Notes: a model not told the origin generated them from the letters alone. A stretch of DNA of 14,261 nt from JACKCP01 sp034007295 (GCA_034007295.1 JAVERC010000065.1:1-14261); one strand, 5' to 3'; positions 7,811 through 14,101 are shown, counted from the stretch's first letter. Numbers and translations: made by a program.

Positions 7811-7822
7811 CTTAATTGAGCG
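7811..7822 (+). repeat. Left terminal inverted repeat of the MITE-like element
   Basis: CTTAATTGAGCG. It matches the inverted right end at 11 of 12 positions and lies one base inside the left TTGTAA direct repeat. Confidence 0.75.
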
Positions 7823-7921
7823 ATTTTCAAGTTTGCTGCATATACAAGGCAAATTGTATCAGGCTATACTTTTGCTATGCGTGATGCAATTTAACGCCGT
7901 AGATGCAGTAAAATTGAAAAG
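7822..7921. repeat. First internal fold-back of the element
   Basis: The left arm 7822-7859 (GATTTTCAAG... through CTGCATATAC to AAATTGTAT) is an imperfect inverted copy of the right arm 7884-7921 (ATGCAATTT, then GTAGATGCAG, then AAATTGAAAAG). By hand alignment about 28 of 33 positions pair outside a 5/6-nt internal loop (AAGGC opposite AACGCC). A 24-nt apical loop contains GGCTATAC and GCTATGC. This would make a hairpin of about 100 nt in RNA or a cruciform in DNA. The arms resemble palindromic intergenic repeats I associate with proteobacterial genomes, but I cannot verify copy number here. Confidence 0.7.
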
Positions 7922-7929
7922 CCCGAAGG

Positions 7930-7994
7930 GTTTCATGTTTTTAAATACAATAAGCTTAACTCATTGAAAATTTATTAATTTAAAAATATGAAAC
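7930..7994. repeat. Second internal fold-back of the element
   Basis: TTTCATGTTTTTAAAT (7931-7946) and ATTTAAAAATATGAAA (7978-7993) are inverted copies with 15 of 16 positions complementary, plus a G-C pair at 7930/7994. The loop holds a perfect 8-bp palindrome TAAGCTTA (7951-7958). The hairpin abuts the right terminal inverted repeat, so terminal repeats and both fold-backs together could form a three-way junction. Confidence 0.7.
7964..7992 (+). promoter_or_regulatory. Possible outward promoter inside the element
   Basis: TTGAAA (7964-7969), a 17-nt spacer and TATGAA (7987-7992) point toward the DUF4160 remnant and DUF2442. Such a promoter could keep DUF2442 expressed after the insertion. 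Chance matches are common in this AT-rich stretch. Confidence 0.25.
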
Positions 7995-8005
7995 GCTCAA
8001 TTCAG
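7994..8005 (-). repeat. Right terminal inverted repeat of the MITE-like element
   Basis: On the minus strand it reads CTGAATTGAGCG, one mismatch from the left end, and directly borders the right TTGTAA direct repeat at 8006-8011. Confidence 0.75.
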
Positions 8006-8169
8006 TTGTAATGAGCCTGTGCATGTACTTATTCAGAAAGATAAAGCTGTTTGCAAATTTTGGTTAAATCCTCTGGCTTTGAGCAAAAATAATGGATTTT
8101 CTCCAAAAGACTTGAATACAATAAGAAAATTAGTTCAAATGAATATATCAGTTATAATGGAGGCCTGGC

Positions 8170-8442
8170 ATGAACACTGCTATTGAAATAACAGAACCTC
8201 GTTTAATCAGTATAGAAGTTAATGAAAACGAGATAAAAGCTTTTCTTGCTGATGGCCGAAAAATAAGCGTCCCATTAGCATGGTCATGGAGATTGTCTGA
8301 TGCAACGCCAGAGCAAAGGCAAAACTATGAGATAATAGGAAACGGGGAAGGTGTGCATTGGCCGGATATTGATGAAGACATAAGTATTGAAGGAATGCTT
8401 TTTGGTATACCTGCACGACGTCCAAGAATTTTATCTGTATAA
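8170..8442 (+). CDS. DUF2442 domain protein
   Basis: A 90-residue protein matching DUF2442 over its whole length. An N-terminal beta-rich segment contains FLADGRKISVPLAWSWRL. This is followed by ATPEQRQNYEIIGNGEGVHW and PDIDEDISIEGMLFG, the family's IG-GxGxHWPxIDEDISxEG signature. TGGAGG (8158-8163) stands 6 nt before ATG 8170, and the start overlaps the end of the broken DUF4160 gene by 17 nt, so translation was probably coupled to it. The partner gene is disrupted while this one is intact, so it may now be unpaired. Arginine codons include CGT and CGA, unlike the AGA/AGG-rich neighbours, which fits horizontal origin. The family's molecular role is unknown; an antitoxin or DNA-binding accessory role has been suggested only from gene neighbourhood. 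Confidence 0.88.
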   Translation: MNTAIEITEPRLISIEVNENEIKAFLADGRKISVPLAWSWRLSDATPEQRQNYEIIGNGEGVHWPDIDEDISIEGMLFGIPARRPRILSV

Positions 8443-8497
8443 AAATCACTGTTCAGGAATATTTTTTACAGTTTTCAAATCGTTGATGTATTTGCCT

Positions 8498-8522
8498 GCT
8501 CCAAAGCGGGGTGCTCTGGAGC
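8498..8522. terminator. Hairpin between convergent genes, possible terminator
   Basis: GCTCCA (8498-8503) pairs with TGGAGC (8517-8522). Inside it AGC (8505-8507) pairs with GCT (8513-8515) around GGGGT, with a single A/C mismatch between the two stems. It lies between the DUF2442 gene and the end of the convergent amidohydrolase gene. An ATTTTT run follows on the plus strand some 9 nt later, so intrinsic termination is plausible but not textbook. Confidence 0.45.
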
Positions 8523-8534
8523 TTGACCAGATTT

Positions 8535-10040
8535 TTAAACTATTTTTTTACCTTTAATATAAAGGTTTTCAACCTTAATATCTTTAATTTTATCCTGATC
8601 ACACTCAAAAATATCATCTGATAAAACTGCAAAATCAGCATTAAGCCCTTTTTTAAGTGAACCCCTTATGTTTTCTTCAAATCCGCTTTTAGCTGCATTT
8701 GCAGTATACATTTTCAAAGCTTCAAATATGCTTATTCTCTGGTTTTTTTCAGGATGATTCACACTTGCCCAGATTCCGTAAATCGGATCGGGTTTTGTGC
8801 ATGGAGCATCGGATCCTCCAGTAACAAGAATTCCTGACTGGATAAGGGAACGAAGGGGAATAAGGTTTTTCGCACGCTCTCCTAAAATTTTATTTAAATA
8901 CTCCATTGGTTCTTCATTCCAGTACAAAAAAGACGGCTGAACAGCAAAAATAAGATTTAAGTTTGCAGCTTTTTCCATGGTTTCATCACTTATAAGATCT
9001 CCGTGGATTAAAATATTTCTTTTGTCCGGAGCAGGGTATTTTTCATCTGCCTTTAAAAATGAATTTACACACTGGTCAACAGCCTTGTCTCCTATTGCAT
9101 GTAGTGCTGTCTGAAGATTTTTTTTATGGGTTTTATATAAAAACTCTTCAATTTGTTCATCTTTGTAAAATAAAATTCCCCTGTTTGAGCTGTCATTTGA
9201 GTAGGGGGTATTTAATGCAGCATCAAGTGAGCCAAAACATCCGTCTAAAGCTGTATCAAAACATCCTCCGATTTGTTTAAGCCTTCTAAACTTAACTTTT
9301 CCAATATTCATTGTCTGGAAAAAAACCTTAAAATCCTGAACAAAAAATTTTGATCCAAGCCTTGCAAGATCAACATCAAGATCAAGAGGGTATCCAACGC
9401 CTTCTGCTGAATGAACAAAAGATATTCCGTATTTTGCAAGCTCTTTTGAAGCCGCAGACATTCTTTTAAGCATTTCAAAAACAGAAACAGATTTTGCTGC
9501 AAAATCAGCAGCAGGGAAAAAAGAATCATTTAAAAACCAGCCGGAATCTTTATCAAAACCTCTTAATTCAAGAACTTTTTTTGGAAGTTTTTCTATAAAG
9601 GCAGAGTTTGCGACACCTGCATGTCCGTCATATTTTATTATAAATACAGGTTTATTATTTACAGCCTTGTCAAGAATTTGTTTTGTAAGAAATTTAGTGT
9701 CTTTAAATGAATGCTTTGAATATCCAAAGCCAGTAATTAAAGAATTTTTTTTCTGTGATTTTGAAAAATTAATTAATTCGGAAACAGCATCATCAAGTGT
9801 TAAAAAATTTCTGAAATCAAATCCCCCCAGAAAATATGCATATGATGTAAAATGCATATGAGTGTCTCCAAAGGAAGGAACAACAGTTTTGCCCTTTAAA
9901 TCATCAATTTTTATATTTTTGTATTTTTCAGGAATAAAATTTTCCGCAAAAACAATTTTACCCTTATCAACTCCAATATATTTGAAAAAACTATTGGAAT
10001 CATCTGCACTGTAGAATTTGCCGTTTCCAAATATTTTCAT
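8535..10040 (-). CDS. Amidohydrolase family 3 protein (YtcJ-like metal-dependent hydrolase)
   Basis: A 501-residue TIM-barrel hydrolase of the amidohydrolase superfamily. It has the N-terminal beta-sandwich strand entering PSFGDTHMHF (metal-binding His61 and His63), KYDGHAG with His140, LHAIGDKAV with His314, LIHGDLI with His346, and TGGSDAPCTKPDP with catalytic Asp411. The C-terminus has GSLKKGLNADFAVLS, the returning sandwich that carries the usual xGxxADxxxL pattern. Members hydrolyse amide or related bonds of small molecules; the substrate cannot be read from sequence. No signal peptide, so it is cytoplasmic. The ribosome binding site AGGAG lies within the last codons of the crotonase gene, whose stop is 2 nt upstream, so the two are translationally linked. 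It is the last gene of the minus-strand operon. Confidence 0.92.
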   Translation of the reverse strand: MKIFGNGKFYSADDSNSFFKYIGVDKGKIVFAENFIPEKYKNIKIDDLKGKTVVPSFGDTHMHFTSYAYFLGGFDFRNFLTLDDAVSELINFSKSQKKNSLITGFGYSKHSFKDTKFLTKQILDKAVNNKPVFIIKYDGHAGVANSAFIEKLPKKVLELRGFDKDSGWFLNDSFFPAADFAAKSVSVFEMLKRMSAASKELAKYGISFVHSAEGVGYPLDLDVDLARLGSKFFVQDFKVFFQTMNIGKVKFRRLKQIGGCFDTALDGCFGSLDAALNTPYSNDSSNRGILFYKDEQIEEFLYKTHKKNLQTALHAIGDKAVDQCVNSFLKADEKYPAPDKRNILIHGDLISDETMEKAANLNLIFAVQPSFLYWNEEPMEYLNKILGERAKNLIPLRSLIQSGILVTGGSDAPCTKPDPIYGIWASVNHPEKNQRISIFEALKMYTANAAKSGFEENIRGSLKKGLNADFAVLSDDIFECDQDKIKDIKVENLYIKGKKIV

Positions 10041-10042
10041 TT

Positions 10043-10765
10043 TTACTCCTGAATAAAAAGAGCAAGGGATTCTATAATTGGAGGATCTTCACTGTCCATA
10101 ATGTTTATTATTTCCTTGTGAAGTCTTTTTTTGTGTTCCCCGAAAATTCCTCTTTTTTTGTTAAATGTTTTTGCAAATGCAACTGCTTCTTTTAAAAGTT
10201 CTTCAGGGTTTTCGCAGGCTTTTTCAAGCATGTGGCATTCTTCAAGTTCTGCTGCGCCAGCTCTTCTTCCTGTAAGCTTCATTTCATTGAATTTATAATA
10301 TGGAAAAGCTTTTTTTACAAAAGCAATCATTCCGGGAAGAAATGGGATTCCAAGGTCAACTTCAGGAAAGCAGAAATAGCCCCTGTCTTTTCTCATCATT
10401 CTAAAATCGCATGCACAGGACAAAATTGCTCCGTTTCCAAAAGCATGCCCGTTTATTGCAGCAATTACAGGAACAGGAAGTAAAAGAAGTTTTTTGAAAA
10501 CATCATTCATTTTAAACATAAAATCTTTCATTGCCTGATAATCCTCAGCAGCAAGTTTTCCTGAAAGCCACTCAAGATCAATTCCAAGGCTCCATGCTTT
10601 TTGATCTGCTGAAGTTAAAACAACAGATTTTATGTCTTTGTCTTCCATTGCCTCATCAAGAGCTTTGAGCATTTCAGTTGCAAAATCATCGTTGTGTCTG
10701 TTTTCTCCGTTTGTCATTGTGACAATGGCAACACTTTCGTCCTTTTCCCATTTTACTGCTGTCAT
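10043..10765 (-). CDS. Crotonase-fold enoyl-CoA hydratase/isomerase family protein
   Basis: A 240-residue crotonase-superfamily protein acting on acyl-CoA thioesters in the cytoplasm. The oxyanion-hole segments are SLGIDLEWL at about 59-67 and INGHAFGNGAIL at 104-115. The second catalytic glutamate is present in FPEVDLGIPF (Glu135), but the position of the first hydratase glutamate is Ile114. That pattern is known from delta3-delta2-enoyl-CoA isomerases and speaks against a classical hydratase. The length is slightly short of the usual 255-260. AAGGAG lies 8 nt before the ATG at 10765. The gene begins 16 nt after the repeat-protein gene and ends 2 nt before the amidohydrolase gene. A true isomerase, or a crotonase of other specificity, are both possible. 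Confidence 0.9.
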   Translation of the reverse strand: MTAVKWEKDESVAIVTMTNGENRHNDDFATEMLKALDEAMEDKDIKSVVLTSADQKAWSLGIDLEWLSGKLAAEDYQAMKDFMFKMNDVFKKLLLLPVPVIAAINGHAFGNGAILSCACDFRMMRKDRGYFCFPEVDLGIPFLPGMIAFVKKAFPYYKFNEMKLTGRRAGAAELEECHMLEKACENPEELLKEAVAFAKTFNKKRGIFGEHKKRLHKEIINIMDSEDPPIIESLALFIQE

Positions 10766-10781
10766 GTTTTTTATCTCCTTG

Positions 10782-11468
10782 TCAGTTATTAGATTTTATA
10801 TGATCGTCAAATAAATTAAGCTCCCATTTACCCTTCATTCTGTCTATTGGAATTTCTGGTTCAGGTGAGTTTTTTGAATGTAAAAATATTTTTTTAAGTT
10901 CTTTTTTCCAGATTTTGTCCATGATTGCTTTTTCTCTGTAAAGAGAACCTTTTTCCACATATTTTTCAAGGATTTTCCATCCTTTTTCAAAATCAAATTT
11001 TTCCCATTTCTGTCCGCTTAGAAAAATATATTTTAAATTTTTTGTTTCTAAAATTGCATCAATTCCCATATCAAAGTCAAATTCAATCCAGTGTGAGCCT
11101 GCATAAAAAATAAATTCAGGGTTTTTTAAATTTATTAAGGCATCAAGCCCTTTTTGGAAATTAAATCTTTTCCAGTTGCAGCCTGCATAATAAATAAGCC
11201 TTGAATCTTTGGATTTAATCAAAAAATCAAGAGCTTTTTCGTGGTTGTGTTCCCTCCAGGTTCTTCCGCTTTTATAAACTCTTTGTGTATCATTTAGATT
11301 AATTAAAGCATCAAGGCCTTTTTCATGGTTAAACCTTTTCCAGTAAATTCCGGCTCTGTAAATAAGCTCGTTTTCCTTTTTGTTTATTAAAAGGGAAAGA
11401 CCTCCGATATGGTCAAAGTCAGGTTCTGTTTTTCCTTTTTCATAAATTTTTTCTGCAAGAATATCCAT
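10782..11468 (-). CDS. Protein of six tandem 28-residue Trp/Gly/Phe repeats
   Basis: A 228-residue protein built almost entirely of tandem units. Tryptophans at 43, 71, 99, 127 and 155 are spaced exactly 28 apart. Each sits in a pattern like YAGxxWxxFDFEKGLDALIN, with matching Gly, Phe and Leu positions. A first unit (about residues 8-35) keeps Tyr9, Gly12, Phe18 and the GLxxLIN segment but has Glu where the Trp should be. Each unit probably forms two short helices, giving a solenoid suited to protein binding. The last 50 residues are basic then acidic and do not repeat. I recognise no named family. No signal peptide or membrane segment. It starts 2 nt after the stop of the VWA-like gene with no Shine-Dalgarno sequence, so translation is probably coupled. 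Context suggests an adaptor for the MoxR/VWA pair; that is inference. Confidence 0.85.
   Translation of the reverse strand: MDILAEKIYEKGKTEPDFDHIGGLSLLINKKENELIYRAGIYWKRFNHEKGLDALINLNDTQRVYKSGRTWREHNHEKALDFLIKSKDSRLIYYAGCNWKRFNFQKGLDALINLKNPEFIFYAGSHWIEFDFDMGIDAILETKNLKYIFLSGQKWEKFDFEKGWKILEKYVEKGSLYREKAIMDKIWKKELKKIFLHSKNSPEPEIPIDRMKGKWELNLFDDHIKSNN
10944..11447 (-). repeat. Coding tandem repeat array, six units of 84 bp
   Basis: This span encodes residues 8-175 of the repeat protein, exactly six 28-codon units with no insertion or deletion between them. The protein pattern is well kept, while the DNA copies differ considerably (for example GLDALIN, ALDFLIK and GIDAILE at the same place). 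The duplications are therefore old and selection acts on the protein pattern, not on recent copying. Confidence 0.8.
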
Positions 11469-11470
11469 AT

Positions 11471-12859
11471 TTAATCATTTTCAATAAAAAAGGTTTTTCC
11501 AAAAGGCGGCACAAATTTTTGATTTCCGCCTTTTCCTATAAGCCAGAGGGTGTTTTTATAAGGATTTAATTTTCCTATATCGTGAATAAAACCGTCTGTA
11601 ATTACAATTATGGTTTCATTTCTTTTTTTTAAATATTCATTAAAAAGAGGGGAGAAAAAGGTGGTTCCTCCTGATCCTGATTTGATTTTTCGCCAGTCGC
11701 CGGATTTGTAAAAGAATTTTTTTGTAAGATTTGTCTCTTTTTTAAAAATTCCGTTTTCCTCCCTTGGAATAAAAAGGGTTTCATCCATTAATAAAAGTTC
11801 TGTTTTATATGATTTTATTAAAATTTCAATAACTCCGAATGCTCTTTCTAGTTCTCCGGGATTTGAAGTAACAGAGGCTGAAACATCAACTGCTGCAATT
11901 ATTCTTTCTTTGTCTTTCATTATTTTTCCCGGAGCATAAATTCCGTTTGCAAAATATCTCCGGTTGAATTTTTTGTATGTATATTCTGTTTTATTTGAAT
12001 GTGCAGTAGAATCCACAATACTTTTAATCTTTTTTTCCCAGGAAGAAATATCTGTTTTTTTCGGAGAACTCATGATTTTTGTCATAAGTGAAAAAAACCT
12101 GTCCTGATTTGCACCAGGATCATTTGATGCTATTGCAGTTATTTTTTTTGCATTTGTATTAAGCCTGTTTGAAACTGATGTTTCCTTAAATACATGGGAA
12201 CCTGTTTTTAAAGGTTTTCCATTTGAGTCTGTAAAAACAAAACCTTTAGAATCATTTTCTTTTTTTGAATTTTTATTTTCAAATAAAGGGTCTTTTTGTT
12301 TGTTCCGGCCTTTTTTGTTTTTTGAGGTGTCAGGCATGAGGTTTTTGAACATTTTATCAATTTCATCTATAAATTCAGATAATTTTGTTTTGCCGCCCTC
12401 TAAAAGCCAGTAATATACATCTTCCCATTTAGGGTCTTTTATTCCTGTTTCCCTGTAAAAATATGGCGGAATCAGCGGAAGATTTTCTGGAAGTTCCAAA
12501 ATAGCTTCCCTTTGATTTTCTCCTGAAAAAAATGTTTTGATATTTTCCTTTATAAAACTGTTTACAACCATATCCTGAGAAAGATTTTGGAGATATGGAT
12601 TTTTCATTGAAAATGACCTGTGGTCGTGACGAAAAATCACATGAAGCATTTCATGAACAAGTAAAGCTGTTATGTTTTTAATTTCAAGGCTGTCAAGAAA
12701 TTTTTCATTATAATAAAGAGCAGGCCTCATTTCTGACTCATGCATTGCAATTGTTGGAATTTCATCTGATTTGATGAAAGTGCAGAGCTGATAAAAATAG
12801 GAAGTAAACCTGCTTTTTTTCCATAAAATTTTTAAACTTGATTCAAGTTTTTCATGCAT
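11471..12859 (-). CDS. Metallopeptidase-like plus VWA-like protein (DUF2201/COG3864 type)
   Basis: A 462-residue two-domain protein. The N-terminal domain carries LLVHEMLHVIFRHDH, an HExxH zinc motif (His69, Glu70, His73) with a further His78. QDMVVN follows, with Asp96 as a possible third ligand, as in DUF2201 proteins. A Lys/Asn-rich linker spans about 165-235. The C-terminal domain has a von Willebrand A-type metal site: DVSAS at 325-329, the GGTTF threonines near 399-400, and ITDGF with Asp422. It lies 3 nt downstream of the MoxR ATPase gene, a well-known pairing in which the VWA protein partners the ATPase in remodelling other proteins. The start ATG 12859 has only a weak ribosome binding site, so coupling to moxR translation is likely. 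Whether the peptidase site is active is unknown. Confidence 0.88.
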   Translation of the reverse strand: MHEKLESSLKILWKKSRFTSYFYQLCTFIKSDEIPTIAMHESEMRPALYYNEKFLDSLEIKNITALLVHEMLHVIFRHDHRSFSMKNPYLQNLSQDMVVNSFIKENIKTFFSGENQREAILELPENLPLIPPYFYRETGIKDPKWEDVYYWLLEGGKTKLSEFIDEIDKMFKNLMPDTSKNKKGRNKQKDPLFENKNSKKENDSKGFVFTDSNGKPLKTGSHVFKETSVSNRLNTNAKKITAIASNDPGANQDRFFSLMTKIMSSPKKTDISSWEKKIKSIVDSTAHSNKTEYTYKKFNRRYFANGIYAPGKIMKDKERIIAAVDVSASVTSNPGELERAFGVIEILIKSYKTELLLMDETLFIPREENGIFKKETNLTKKFFYKSGDWRKIKSGSGGTTFFSPLFNEYLKKRNETIIVITDGFIHDIGKLNPYKNTLWLIGKGGNQKFVPPFGKTFFIEND

Positions 12860-12862
12860 TGG

Positions 12863-14026
12863 TTATTCACCGTCAAAAATATCTGAAAATTTATCTTTAA
12901 TTGACTCTTTTTCTTCATCTGACTCTGCAAATTCAAGAGCTTTTGGTATTTTTGTAAGAAGTCCGCACTCCCTTAAAAGTATCTGAAAAAAGGCAACTCT
13001 TGAGTCAGCCCTTGAAAGTGCTATAAAGCTTAAGACATTATATAGTTTTTTTAATGAATCCTTATCAAGCTCTCCCATTAATGCAGATGCTTCAGATTTT
13101 AAGTTTGTAATTGCACCGCTTATTGCCCATAAAATATCTTCAGATGAGATTTTATTTTGTTTAAAGCTTTCTTTTTTTTGTGAATTCCCAAGAAGAATAT
13201 CTTCTGTAGAAATTTGTCTTGGACTTAAAATTTCTTTTACAAAATCATCAGCAGCACTTTGTCCTGCAAGAGAAGAAATTATCTTTTCAATTAATAGGCC
13301 TTTTTCGCTTTTAAGTGCGTTTTCAAGGTCTTTTTTTGTATCAAGACCGCATGCATAAATAAGTGCATTTGAAACCTGATGCCATGCCCTTGGATTTGGG
13401 TTTATTTCTGTTTCACTCCAAAGTCTTTCAGGAAAAAGAGTAATGTATTCAATTATTGCAGGATGAATTTTATTTTCAACTGCCCATGAAAGCCAGTTTG
13501 CAGCACTTGGTTTTAGGTGGAATATGGCAAGTCTTCCGTCAAGTGCCGCATCTTCAAAATCTGTAATGGTTGTCATGTCGCCTTCGCCAAGATTTCCTGC
13601 AAGTATTATAGTTGTTTTTTCAGGAAGAAGATGTTCTCCGCACCTTGATTCTGTAATAATCTGGAAAAGGGTTTGAATTACTGTTGGATGTGCCCTGTTT
13701 GCCTCGTCAAGAAACCATACTATTCCGTTGTAGCCTGTTGGAACAGTTTCAGGGGGAATAAATTTTGGCCTGAAATAAATCATTTTTTTGTCATTGTGAT
13801 CTGGAACAGGGTATCCTCCAAGGTCTATATTTTCTTTGAAGGCAAGCCTTGTATCAATAAAGTAAAAGTTTTTTTTCTCAGCTGTCTGCTTTACTATTGA
13901 AGATTTTCCAATTCCCGGATGACCTACAATCTTAATTGCATAGTTTAGTTTCTTTTTTGCATCAAGGTGTGTTTCAATTATATGTTCAAGCTCTTTTGCT
14001 GTTGTTTCTACCGGTGTTTTATGCAT
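12863..14026 (-). CDS. MoxR-family AAA+ ATPase
   Basis: A 387-residue AAA+ ATPase that heads the minus-strand operon. It shows Walker A GHPGIGKS (35-42), Walker B WFLDEANRA with Asp107 and Glu108 (the LDEANRA string is typical of MoxR proteins), sensor 1 in LAGNLGEGD (Asn145), and ALDGRL with a candidate arginine finger Arg165. The C-terminal part is helical and charged, with no further domain I recognise. MoxR ATPases act with VWA-domain proteins as cytoplasmic chaperones, for example in metal-cofactor insertion or complex activation. The next gene is such a partner. CAGGAGT lies 5 nt before ATG 14026, supporting this start. The upstream region holds a good promoter and a palindromic site. 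Confidence 0.92.
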   Translation of the reverse strand: MHKTPVETTAKELEHIIETHLDAKKKLNYAIKIVGHPGIGKSSIVKQTAEKKNFYFIDTRLAFKENIDLGGYPVPDHNDKKMIYFRPKFIPPETVPTGYNGIVWFLDEANRAHPTVIQTLFQIITESRCGEHLLPEKTTIILAGNLGEGDMTTITDFEDAALDGRLAIFHLKPSAANWLSWAVENKIHPAIIEYITLFPERLWSETEINPNPRAWHQVSNALIYACGLDTKKDLENALKSEKGLLIEKIISSLAGQSAADDFVKEILSPRQISTEDILLGNSQKKESFKQNKISSEDILWAISGAITNLKSEASALMGELDKDSLKKLYNVLSFIALSRADSRVAFFQILLRECGLLTKIPKALEFAESDEEKESIKDKFSDIFDGE

Positions 14027-14048
14027 GTTTACTCCTGGTTGTTAAAGC

Positions 14049-14060
14049 TTTGTATACAAA
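14049..14060. promoter_or_regulatory. Perfect 12-bp palindrome, candidate operator of the MoxR operon
   Basis: TTTGTATACAAA is a perfect palindrome lying just downstream of the predicted transcription start (near 14066) and 23 nt before the moxR start codon. That is a good place for a repressor. I cannot name a regulator for it. Confidence 0.45.
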
Positions 14061-14072
14061 CAATTTGCAATT

Positions 14073-14101
14073 AATATAAATACAAAAATTTTATATTTCA
14101 A
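14073..14101 (-). promoter_or_regulatory. Promoter of the MoxR/VWA/repeat/crotonase/amidohydrolase operon
   Basis: On the minus strand TTGAAA (14096-14101), a 17-nt spacer and TATATT (14073-14078) match the sigma-70 consensus at five of six positions in each hexamer with ideal spacing. The predicted start near 14066 gives a leader of about 40 nt. No other promoter is evident at the very short gaps inside the operon, so the five genes are probably one transcript. Confidence 0.55.

Larger units (their letters stand above)
7810..8005. mobile_element. MITE-like non-coding insertion, about 196 bp
   Basis: The insertion is flanked by two copies of TTGTAA (7804-7809 and 8006-8011), read as a target-site duplication. 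Its ends carry an inverted repeat: CTTAATTGAGCG (7811-7822) and, reading inward from the right, CTGAATTGAGCG (8005-7994), 11 of 12 identical. The left copy has one extra A at 7810. If the adjoining AA/TT bases are counted as repeat, the ends become 14 bp and the duplication 3 bp (GTA); the restored target is the same. No reading frame of useful length lies inside, so it would need a transposase supplied elsewhere. Two internal inverted repeats fill most of its length. I do not recognise the parent family. Confidence 0.8.
7748..8186 (+). pseudogene. DUF4160 family gene split by a MITE-like insertion
   Basis: Codons from TTG 7748 to TGT 7807 read MPTVKNISERYRFFFYSFDC, the usual N-terminus of DUF4160 proteins. 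The frame then enters the insertion and stops at TGA 7817. From AAT 8010 to TGA 8184 it resumes as NEPVHVLIQKDKAVCKFWLN and on through NNGFSPKDLNTIRKL to EAWHEHCY, the rest of the same family. Joining TGT to AAT, that is, removing 202 bp (the element plus one TTGTAA copy), restores 78 codons with no other lesion. The downstream part overlaps the DUF2442 gene by 17 nt. DUF4160 and DUF2442 genes are often adjacent and have been discussed as toxin-antitoxin-like pairs, but their biochemistry is not established. CGT codons here contrast with the AGA/AGG preference of nearby housekeeping genes, hinting at acquired DNA. Residual expression of the C-terminal part, for instance from GTG 8019, cannot be excluded. 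Confidence 0.9.

Noticed and set aside
9308..9529. Leu/Phe-rich short frame within the amidohydrolase gene
   Set aside because: It is an out-of-frame shadow on the same strand as an intact, motif-complete enzyme gene.
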